A stretch of 64,000 bases of DNA, taken from Prevotella sp. (lineage in GTDB: Bacteria; Bacteroidota; Bacteroidia; Bacteroidales; Bacteroidaceae). Positions 33,558 through 41,188 of the stretch are shown here, in pieces. Position 1 is the stretch's first letter. The number at the start of each line of letters is the position of its first letter. The stretch lies in contig JAEAMQ010000036.1 of the NCBI GenBank assembly GCA_016901395.1, positions 1-64,000 of the forward strand. The letters run 5' to 3'. Position numbers and translations under genes: made by a program. Below the pieces are notes generated by a model, which searched no databases, was not told the DNA's origin, and saw only the letters and a list, made by a program, of their open reading frames with translations.

Positions 33558-36278
33558 ATGAACGAAAAAAGAGTTTATCTTTTCGGAAATGGCAAGGCCG
33601 AAGGCAAGGCGGACATGAAGAATTTATTGGGCGGAAAAGGAGCCAATCTCGCTGAGATGAATCTTATCGGAGTACCAGTCCCCCCCGGGTTTACCATTAC
33701 CACAGACGTATGTAATGAATATTTTGAAAAAGGACAAGAAGAGGTTGTAGGACTTCTTCGTGACAGTGTCATCAATGGTGTGAAACATACAGAGCAACTC
33801 ATGGGGCTGAAATTCGGCGATGCCGAAAACCCACTGTTGGTCAGTGTGCGTTCAGGAGCACGTGCGTCCATGCCGGGAATGATGGATACCATACTTAATT
33901 TAGGACTTAACGACGAAGTGGTGCAGGGACTTATCAAGAAGACCGGCAACGAACGTTTTGCCTACGACAGCTACCGTCGCTTTGTACAGATGTATGGCGA
34001 CGTGGTGCTGGGTATGAAACCTGTGAACAAGGAAGACATCGACCCGTTTGAGGCTATTATCCAGAAAGTGAAGGCACAGCGTGGCATACGTCTCGACAAC
34101 GAGATGAGTGTCGACGAGCTGAAAAGCCTTGTGGTGTTGTTCAAGGAAGCCATTAAGAGACAGACGGGCAAGGATTTCCCGAGTGATCCGATGGAACAGC
34201 TCTGGGGAGCCATCTGTGCCGTGTTTGACAGCTGGATGAACGACCGTGCCATCCTCTACCGCAAGATGGAGGGCATCCCGCAGGAGTGGGGTACGGCTGT
34301 CAACGTCATGGCAATGGTATTTGGCAATATGGGCAACACGTCGGCCACGGGTGTATGCTTCAGCCGCGATGCCGCTACAGGCGAAAACCGTTTCAACGGT
34401 GAGTATCTTGTCAACGCGCAGGGCGAAGATGTGGTGGCCGGTATCCGTACACCTCAGCAGATCACTAAGGAAGGCTCACTGCGCTGGGCCAAACAACAGG
34501 GCATCGACGAAGAGGTGCGTGTCTCGAAGTTCCCCTCTATGGAGGAGGCCATGCCAGAGATCTATGCACAGCTCGACGACCTGCAGAATAAATTGGAGAA
34601 CCACTATCACGACATGCAGGACATGGAGTTCACCGTGCAGGAAGGCAAACTATGGTTTCTGCAGACCCGCAACGGCAAACGCACCGGTACGGCAATGGTG
34701 AAGATTGCCATGGACCTGTTGCACGAAGGCCAGATCGACGAAAAGACAGCCCTGAACCGTTGCGAGCCCAACAAACTTGACGAACTGCTCCACCCTGTGT
34801 TTGACAAGGAGGCACAGGCTCAGGCACGAGTGCTCACCCGTGGTCTGCCCGCATCGCCGGGGGCTGCCTGCGGACAGATTGTGTTCTTTGCCGACGATGC
34901 TGAGGCATGGCAAGAGGACGGACATCGAGTGGTGATGGTGCGAATAGAAACATCGCCCGAAGACCTCGCCGGCATGAGTGCCGCAGAGGGTATCCTCACG
35001 GCTCGTGGCGGTATGACCTCCCACGCCGCTGTGGTAGCGCGTGGAATGGGCAAGTGCTGTGTGAGCGGCGCTGGTGCCATCAACGTGGATTATAAGTCTC
35101 GCACGGTAGAGATAGACGGCACGGTGCTGCGCGAGGGCGACTATATCTCACTCAACGGATCGACCGGAGAGGTCTATTTCGGAGAGGTGAAGACTCGTCC
35201 GGCTGAAGTGACGGGAGACTTTGCCGAGCTGATGGATCTCTGCAAGAAATTCACTCATCTCGTAGTGCGTACCAATGCCGATACACCCCACGACGCAGAG
35301 GTGGCCCGCAGTTTTGGCGCAGTGGGCATCGGACTCTGCCGCACAGAGCACATGTTCTTTGAGAACGAGAAGATCAAGGCCATGCGTGAGATGATTCTCG
35401 CCGACACAAAGGAAGACCGTGAGAAAGCATTGGAGAAACTGTTGCCCTTCCAGAAGCAAGACTTTTATGGCATTCTGAAGTGCATGGATGGCATGCCGGT
35501 AAATATACGTCTGCTGGATCCTCCATTGCATGAGTTCGTGCCCCATGATCTCAAGGGGCAGGAGACGATGGCAGAAGAGATGGGAGTGAGCGTGAAGAAG
35601 ATACAGACCCGTGTGCAGTCTTTGAGCGAGCACAATCCGATGCTGGGTCTTCGTGGATGCCGTCTGGGCAATACCTTCCCTGAAATTACGGCCATGCAGA
35701 CACGCGCCATCCTCGGCGCTGCCGTACAGTTGAAGAAAGAAGGATTTAATCCCTGTCCGGAAATCATGGTGCCGCTTGTGGGTATCGTCAACGAACTTGA
35801 TGCTCAGGAGAAGGTGATTCGCGAAACTGCACAGATGCTCTTTGCCGAAGAAGGTGTGGAGATTCCGTATAAAGTGGGTACGATGATTGAAATACCTCGT
35901 GCTGCTCTCACCGCTGACAAGATAGCCGAGAAAGCAGAATATTTCAGTTTTGGTACCAACGATTTGACGCAAATGACGTTCGGCTATAGCCGGGATGATA
36001 TTGCCAGCTTCCTGCCTTCCTATCTCGAAAAGAAGATTCTCGATGTAGACCCGTTCCAGGTGCTCGATCAGGACGGTGTGGGACAATTGGTGAAGATGGC
36101 CGTGAAGAATGGCCGTTCTGTTAGACCTAAGCTCAAATGCGGTATCTGTGGCGAGCATGGCGGTGAGCCTTCATCCGTGAAGTTCTGCCATCGTGCAGGT
36201 CTCGACTACGTGAGTTGCTCACCCTTCCGCGTGCCCATCGCCCGATTAGCCGCCGCGCAGGCAGCAGTTGAAGAATAA
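33558..36278 (+). CDS. ppdK: Pyruvate, phosphate dikinase
   Basis: PPDK interconverts pyruvate, ATP and phosphate with phosphoenolpyruvate, AMP and pyrophosphate. The 906-residue product has an N-terminal ATP-grasp domain (KNLLGGKGANLAEM), a central swivelling domain with the phospho-accepting histidine in GGMTSHAAVVARGMGK, and a C-terminal PEP/pyruvate-binding TIM barrel ending in the CGICGEHGGEPSSV active-site segment. In anaerobic Bacteroidetes it can work in either direction at the base of glycolysis; PfkA, the other control point, is about 15 kb away. Confidence 0.98.
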   Translation: MNEKRVYLFGNGKAEGKADMKNLLGGKGANLAEMNLIGVPVPPGFTITTDVCNEYFEKGQEEVVGLLRDSVINGVKHTEQLMGLKFGDAENPLLVSVRSGARASMPGMMDTILNLGLNDEVVQGLIKKTGNERFAYDSYRRFVQMYGDVVLGMKPVNKEDIDPFEAIIQKVKAQRGIRLDNEMSVDELKSLVVLFKEAIKRQTGKDFPSDPMEQLWGAICAVFDSWMNDRAILYRKMEGIPQEWGTAVNVMAMVFGNMGNTSATGVCFSRDAATGENRFNGEYLVNAQGEDVVAGIRTPQQITKEGSLRWAKQQGIDEEVRVSKFPSMEEAMPEIYAQLDDLQNKLENHYHDMQDMEFTVQEGKLWFLQTRNGKRTGTAMVKIAMDLLHEGQIDEKTALNRCEPNKLDELLHPVFDKEAQAQARVLTRGLPASPGAACGQIVFFADDAEAWQEDGHRVVMVRIETSPEDLAGMSAAEGILTARGGMTSHAAVVARGMGKCCVSGAGAINVDYKSRTVEIDGTVLREGDYISLNGSTGEVYFGEVKTRPAEVTGDFAELMDLCKKFTHLVVRTNADTPHDAEVARSFGAVGIGLCRTEHMFFENEKIKAMREMILADTKEDREKALEKLLPFQKQDFYGILKCMDGMPVNIRLLDPPLHEFVPHDLKGQETMAEEMGVSVKKIQTRVQSLSEHNPMLGLRGCRLGNTFPEITAMQTRAILGAAVQLKKEGFNPCPEIMVPLVGIVNELDAQEKVIRETAQMLFAEEGVEIPYKVGTMIEIPRAALTADKIAEKAEYFSFGTNDLTQMTFGYSRDDIASFLPSYLEKKILDVDPFQVLDQDGVGQLVKMAVKNGRSVRPKLKCGICGEHGGEPSSVKFCHRAGLDYVSCSPFRVPIARLAAAQAAVEE

Positions 36279-36308
36279 ATCTTCCACACAATCCTATATC
36301 TCATAATG

Positions 36309-36348
36309 GGAGTGAGGTCACGTGATGACCTCGCTCCTGTTTTGTTTT
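36309..36348 (+). terminator. Terminator after ppdK
   Basis: GGAGTGAGGTCA (36309-36320) pairs with TGACCTCGCTCC (36326-36337), one wobble, followed by TGTTTTGTTTT. Confidence 0.85.
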
Positions 36349-36495
36349 ATACCAAAGGGTCTTTGAGACTACTCCTCTCAAGTATTCCATAAATTCCATT
36401 GGGGAGGAATTATATGGACTGATGAACCGACCTATCTTCTGTTAAATTAGGATAAAATAATAGCATTCGCCACACCATCAAATTGTTATTTTACA

Positions 36496-36503
36496 TACAT
36501 TTG
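36496..36503 (+). promoter_or_regulatory. -7 promoter element for rubredoxin-YceI gene
   Basis: TACATTTG matches TAnnTTTG, about 38 nt before the ATG at 36541. Confidence 0.6.
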
Positions 36504-36540
36504 CAAGAGGAAGTGTGAAATATATCTTAACAGGAAAAGT

Positions 36541-37332
36541 ATGAAAAAGAAATTTGTGTGTGCCGTCTGTGGTTACATCCATGAAGGCGAAGAAGCCCCC
36601 GAAACGTGTCCCGTGTGTAGTGCTCCGCAAAGTGAGTTCAAGGAGATGGCCTCCGAGGTGAAGAAAAAGTTTGTATGCACCGTCTGTGGTTATATCCATG
36701 AAGGCGATGAGGCTCCAGAGAAATGCCCAGTGTGTGGAGCTCCGCAGAGCAAGTTCAAGGAACAGAATGACGAACGTGCTGACGGCGACCATTCTATTGA
36801 CCTACAGAGTCTTGTGGGTAAGTGGGAGGTTGACATGACTCACGCCCGCATTGGTTTTGAAATCAAGCATTGCGGACTGTCGTTTGTGTCGGGTATGTTT
36901 TCCGATTTCACCATTGATATCAATGCTAAGGGTCAGGATTTGTTCGACACCGAGATTGTGGCGACAATCAAGACTGATAGTGTGAACACTGGTGTGGCAC
37001 CTCGTGATGGTCATTTGCGAACGGCCGATTTCTTTGAGACCGACAAGTATCCCACGATGGTTTTCCGCAGTACCAAGATTATCCCCCAATCGAAAAAGGA
37101 GGGAAAGATTGAAGGTATGCTGACACTGCGCAACGTGACAAAGCCTGTAGTGCTCAATGCCCAGCTCATCGACTGTATGCCCAGTCCTATGACGCAGCAG
37201 ACCACAGCCGGTTTCCGTCTTACAGGCAGCATCAATCGTGCAGACTTTGAGTTTGGCCCGAAGTTTGTGCCGGCTATCATCGGAAATGAGGTGAGCCTGA
37301 TTATTGACGCGGAGTTTACACCTGCAAACTAA
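36541..37332 (+). CDS. Tandem rubredoxin-like domains fused to a YceI domain
   Basis: A 263-residue protein. Residues 1-36 and 41-75 are two near-identical short rubredoxin-like units, each with two Cys pairs (Cys7/10 and 23/26; Cys46/49 and 62/65) in CxxCGYIHEG...CPVCxAP, as at the end of rubrerythrins; each should hold one iron. Residues about 93-263 form a YceI-like lipocalin-type domain (KWEVDMTHARIGFEIKH, LRTADFFETDKYPTM, FELTGSINR-like end). There is no signal peptide, whereas YceI proteins are often periplasmic, so this one should be cytosolic. A redox role with an isoprenoid or similar ligand is possible but not shown. It is monocistronic. Confidence 0.88.
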   Translation: MKKKFVCAVCGYIHEGEEAPETCPVCSAPQSEFKEMASEVKKKFVCTVCGYIHEGDEAPEKCPVCGAPQSKFKEQNDERADGDHSIDLQSLVGKWEVDMTHARIGFEIKHCGLSFVSGMFSDFTIDINAKGQDLFDTEIVATIKTDSVNTGVAPRDGHLRTADFFETDKYPTMVFRSTKIIPQSKKEGKIEGMLTLRNVTKPVVLNAQLIDCMPSPMTQQTTAGFRLTGSINRADFEFGPKFVPAIIGNEVSLIIDAEFTPAN

Positions 37333-37364
37333 ATGCAAGCTGTCCTTTATCACTAAACAATTGC

Positions 37365-37404
37365 TTCCCGAGGAACCTGTTATAATGATTCCCCGGGATT
37401 TTAA
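37365..37404. terminator. Hairpin between convergent YceI and amrS genes
   Basis: TCCCG (37366-37370) pairs with CGGGA (37394-37398) and GGAA with TTCC after one mismatch, followed by TTTTAAAT. Confidence 0.6.
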
Positions 37405-37496
37405 ATAGATATGACATGGTGATCATTCGTTGATTCTGCTCCACCAAGATGATTGTTTTCAAATCTATACAGAAGTATAAATCATTGTTCCGAGTG

Positions 37497-38363
37497 TCAG
37501 ACATTGCCCAGATATATCCGTTTGATACCTTCATCAAGGGCTATTTGCCGGGCCTCATATAGTGTAGCGAGGGGCGTAGGGTAGGAGTCTTGCATCTTAT
37601 AACAGGGGAAAAAACGACTTAAATGTAACGGACAGTCTGCCAAATCGTTATGCCTTAGCCATCGACACATTTCCCGAATCATGTTCATATCATCATTTAC
37701 TCCAGGTATCAGCAGATTAGTGATTTCCAAATGTACCCCCATTTCATGGAGTGTAAGCAACGTATTAAGTACGGGGGTCAGACGAGCACCACTGATCTTG
37801 CGGTAGATGGTGTCTGAAAAGGATTTCAAATCAATGTTCGCCGCATCAATTAGTGATGCTATCTTACGAAGAGGTTCGTCACATATATATCCTGCCGACA
37901 CGAGAATATTCCACAATCCATGTTTGCGAGCCAATGACGCAATATCATAAATATACTCGTAATAAGTTAGAGGTTCAGTGTATGTATAAGCTATGCCTGG
38001 AAGGTTTTTGCGTTCCGCAAGGTCCACAACTCCTGCAAGTTCAAGCATATAATATTCTGTCTCATCAGGTAAGGCCTGCGAGATTTTATGATTTTGGCAG
38101 TTGAGACACCGCATATTACACCCACTGCAACTTAGGGAAAGACATCGTGTTCCCGGATGAAATTCATACAGAGGCTTCTTTTCTATTGGATCATCAGCCA
38201 GCGCACACGGTCTGCCATACACGTCTGTCCATAGCACTCCAGAGCCATTACGTCTGCTTCCGCAGATGCCCCGTTGTCCTTCTTTCAACACACAGGCATG
38301 AGGACAGAGTTCGCATTTCACCCGCCCGTCACCTATTTTGCTATAATAAAGACATTCTTTCAT
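37497..38363 (-). CDS. amrS: AmmeMemoRadiSam system radical SAM enzyme
   Basis: A 288-residue radical SAM protein. The cluster motif CNMRCLNC (Cx3Cx2C) lies in SCSGCNMRCLNCQNH, and an N-terminal cysteine set (CELCPHACVLKEGQRGICGSR) resembles that of pyruvate formate-lyase activases, but the overall pattern is that of the AmmeMemoRadiSam family. The ATG at 38363 overlaps the stop of the upstream MEMO1-AMMECR1 gene by one base (TGATG), so the two are coupled. The reaction carried out by this conserved three-part system is not established from sequence. Confidence 0.9.
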   Translation of the reverse strand: MKECLYYSKIGDGRVKCELCPHACVLKEGQRGICGSRRNGSGVLWTDVYGRPCALADDPIEKKPLYEFHPGTRCLSLSCSGCNMRCLNCQNHKISQALPDETEYYMLELAGVVDLAERKNLPGIAYTYTEPLTYYEYIYDIASLARKHGLWNILVSAGYICDEPLRKIASLIDAANIDLKSFSDTIYRKISGARLTPVLNTLLTLHEMGVHLEITNLLIPGVNDDMNMIREMCRWLRHNDLADCPLHLSRFFPCYKMQDSYPTPLATLYEARQIALDEGIKRIYLGNV

Positions 38364-39757
38364 CAGAAAACAATAGCTTCGTAAGTATACAGTTCTGCAT
38401 CGCGCCACCCTTCCCATCCGATTCCTGCCTTATCCTGAGCACAGTGACCGAGAAATTCTTCCTTAGTCCAATTGGTTTCCCGAGCTACTTGGGGCAGAAA
38501 AGTTCCTGTATGATGTCCCTTTCGCATGAAGATGCCGTGTTGTCCTAATAGAAACTCATCAATGCTGGTGATGCGCTTCATTGGAGTTATGACAGATATC
38601 TCTATGTTTATCTGACCCATTTCGCTTTCGTCTAACGGATAAAATCTTGGATCCTCAAAAGCCGAGGCGTGAGCCATCTCTTTGACAATTTGGTGGAGAG
38701 CGGTATCCTCACCAAGATGCCCAATACAACCTCGTAGTCTGCCATTTTCATAGAGAGTCACAAAGGCGCCACAATATTGCAGCAAGCTTTTCGATAGATT
38801 TTGGGGGCGATAAGTGCGTCCAGTAAATACTTCCCGAATGGATTCTGTTGCAATTTTCTTCAATTCTTGCATATCTTCGTTAGACAGCGTGAATTTCTTT
38901 TCTGCAAAGACGAAAGAGTGATAGCCTACTACTTGTTGCTTGCTACCATATTCACTGTCACCCGAATTGCAATAACCTGTGTGATATATTGTGATGTCAG
39001 TGGCCTGGCCTGACAACATCAGAAGCAGGGCGATAGCTGCTTCGCCACAGGCGCAGGTGGAAAGTGATGCTTCACGTTTGTGTTCCACCTTGCTAATCGT
39101 CTCCATAAACTTCTCAACTTTCCCACTCATGATGGCATCGCCCGTAAGTTTGTCCACACGTTTTGCTATTTCATAAGTAGGGTAATGTGAAAAATCACTG
39201 CTGATGATAAAGAGGTTACGCTCATTAAAATATGGCAGCAAGGCCTTAGCTGCCTTACGCAGAACCTCTGTATCTTGTGTGGCGACAACAATTGGAACGA
39301 TAGTTGGCATTCGTTTCAACTGCACCTGTAAGAATGGCAATTGCACTTCTATGCAATGCTCTTGGATATGCGCCCTTTCATCAAACGTAAATACATCACA
39401 CGATTGGATGATTGTTGCACAGAGCTGCTGGTCTACCTCTACTTTACCCAGAGGTGTCTCATATACATAATCTCTACCCACAGAGAGTTGATTGAGATAG
39501 ATTCTGTGGCTCGGACCAAGGATAAATATATGCTCGTAATCGTTTTCGGGCGGAAGACAAGCATAGGCAGAAGCTGCTATGTCTCCGCTGAAAACATATC
39601 CTGCATGCGGTACGATAAGTGCCCTTATAGGTCCTTTCACAGCAGCATTGGCACCGTAATGTCTGTTCAGAAACCCCTTTACGTCACGCCTCAGCTCTGT
39701 AGCTTCAGCAGCATAGAATTGTCCTGCTACTGCAGCTCTTCTGATTTTCTTTTCCAT
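38363..39757 (-). CDS. MEMO1-AMMECR1 fusion protein (AmmeMemoRadiSam B-A)
   Basis: A 464-residue fusion. Residues 1-about 285 are the MEMO1 domain, related to extradiol dioxygenases, with putative metal ligands His51 (VPHAGY), His84 (GPSHR) and the later CACG cysteine. Residues about 295-464 are an AMMECR1 domain (GAFVTLYENGRLRGCIGHLG, FEDPRFYPL, EISVITPM). Usually these are separate genes next to the radical SAM member; here the first two are one polypeptide and the third follows with a one-base overlap. A possible -7 box lies far upstream at 39901-39908 (complement of TATATTTG). Confidence 0.93.
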   Translation of the reverse strand: MEKKIRRAAVAGQFYAAEATELRRDVKGFLNRHYGANAAVKGPIRALIVPHAGYVFSGDIAASAYACLPPENDYEHIFILGPSHRIYLNQLSVGRDYVYETPLGKVEVDQQLCATIIQSCDVFTFDERAHIQEHCIEVQLPFLQVQLKRMPTIVPIVVATQDTEVLRKAAKALLPYFNERNLFIISSDFSHYPTYEIAKRVDKLTGDAIMSGKVEKFMETISKVEHKREASLSTCACGEAAIALLLMLSGQATDITIYHTGYCNSGDSEYGSKQQVVGYHSFVFAEKKFTLSNEDMQELKKIATESIREVFTGRTYRPQNLSKSLLQYCGAFVTLYENGRLRGCIGHLGEDTALHQIVKEMAHASAFEDPRFYPLDESEMGQINIEISVITPMKRITSIDEFLLGQHGIFMRKGHHTGTFLPQVARETNWTKEEFLGHCAQDKAGIGWEGWRDAELYTYEAIVF

Positions 39758-40209
39758 CGTAATATCCTCTTTTCATTAATGTTGTGAAAATAATTATCAA
39801 AAAAACTTTATCCCATCGTCTGCAATTATATATTTCTCTATTCATTTACCCTGTTTAGGCTCACTTCGTCAAATAAGATAACGCTATAGAATGGATTTCA
39901 CAAATATACGAAAATAATTTGATGGCTCGTGTTTTACACCTAAATAATCATCCTTTCTTTTTGTGTAAGGTATTACATATCGTCTTGTCTCTCAGAGCAA
40001 ATAAAGGCATACTCATAAGATATGCTTCATTACAGCAGTTAGGCTGTGATGGCAGGATTTGAAGAAATGGATAGAATAAACAAACCAATTTGGTTTGCAA
40101 GTCAAATGAATTTTATTCAACTTACTTACCAAATTGGCTATAAGTACAAATCTTGATGATTTGTGTTTGGAAAAATGTCTAAGTAATGTGGGAGAATAGC
40201 GTGTCTGAA
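39758..40209. other. Gene-free interval between two leftward genes
   Basis: 452 AT-rich bp with no supported gene. A possible -7 box for the amr operon is at 39901-39908. A small palindrome AAACCA-att-TGGTTT is near 40079. Nothing else was recognised. Confidence 0.5.
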
Positions 40210-41010
40210 TCAGAACTCACTATCATCGCTGATTTCCTCAGCTTCATAATTGAGGTCGTCAGGATCCGCATCATAGGTGGTGCGATAACTCTCTTCGGTC
40301 AACTTGTCGTCGTCGAATTCGTCATCTTCTTCCTCTTGCTTGAAATCCTCTTCCTCCTCTAATTCCACATCCTCGTCTTCATCAATGTCGTCAGATTCAA
40401 AGTCATCGAGAACGTTGGCCTTGGCCTTCGGAAGTTCGATTTCGGGCTTTTCTTTGGCAAAAATGGCCTCTACCCACAATCCCTTGGGTATTTCAAGCAC
40501 CTCGAAACCATCGTTCAGCTTCTTCTCATAGAGTCCGCCTGGCTTGTGCAAACGGTCCTGGGGCAGAGTAGTGGTGGAGATATCAAATCCACTTTCGATA
40601 ATGTCTTGTGTACTTTGTGACAGAGACTCCCATCCTCCACCGAAGTTTCTATCCAAAACTTCTATGAGTTTAGAAGCAGAGATGTGTCGAATGTTCTCGT
40701 AGGTGAGGTCGGTCACTCGGAGGATGGGGCGCTTCTTGATGGCAATCTTCTGCTTGACGCTCTCGTCGATGCGTATGGTTCCTGTCTTGAAACCACGTGC
40801 CTCATACTTCTTGATGACTTCGGGCTTGTCTACTTTGATTTCTTCGAGTTCGAAAGCACTTCTGATGATGTCGGTGTATCGACGCATGTTGTCTTTCAGG
40901 TCTGCATCTCTTTCTGCGGCTTCCCACATCCGGAACACATCATTTTCTTGAATATCCCATACGTTACTCTTGGTCAACGTCTTAAGTGTTATCGCTTTTT
41001 TCTCTTTCAT
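40210..41010 (-). CDS. Conserved-looking protein with acidic C-terminal tail, unknown function
   Basis: A 266-residue cytosolic protein. Residues 1-about 195 look like a folded domain with mixed charge and recurring helix-like segments (FRMWEAAERDADLKDNMRRYTDIIRSAFELEEI). From about residue 200 the chain is a highly acidic, disordered Asp/Glu tail (DDIDEDEDVELEEEEDF). No signal peptide or membrane segment is present. No family was recognised. It has a well-formed promoter of its own and no close same-strand partner. Confidence 0.8.
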   Translation of the reverse strand: MKEKKAITLKTLTKSNVWDIQENDVFRMWEAAERDADLKDNMRRYTDIIRSAFELEEIKVDKPEVIKKYEARGFKTGTIRIDESVKQKIAIKKRPILRVTDLTYENIRHISASKLIEVLDRNFGGGWESLSQSTQDIIESGFDISTTTLPQDRLHKPGGLYEKKLNDGFEVLEIPKGLWVEAIFAKEKPEIELPKAKANVLDDFESDDIDEDEDVELEEEEDFKQEEEDDEFDDDKLTEESYRTTYDADPDDLNYEAEEISDDSEF

Positions 41011-41031
41011 TATGGTACGTTATATTTGCTG

Positions 41032-41062
41032 CAAAAGTAATTATAAATTCGTAATCCACAAA
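41032..41062 (-). promoter_or_regulatory. Promoter for acidic-tail protein gene
   Basis: On the top strand CAAAAGTA (41032-41039, complement of TACTTTTG) and CAAA (41059-41062, complement of TTTG) are 19 bp apart, a full Bacteroidetes -33/-7 pair. Confidence 0.75.
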
Positions 41063-41188
41063 CATTTCTCTCTATTTTTTTAGTGTTTTGAAATTTGTTC
41101 TGAAACGCATGGTGGGTTGTCTGAATTTTTAATTATCTTCGCAGAGGATTTACTGACAACCAACAACAAAACTCCTTTAGATGAAACG

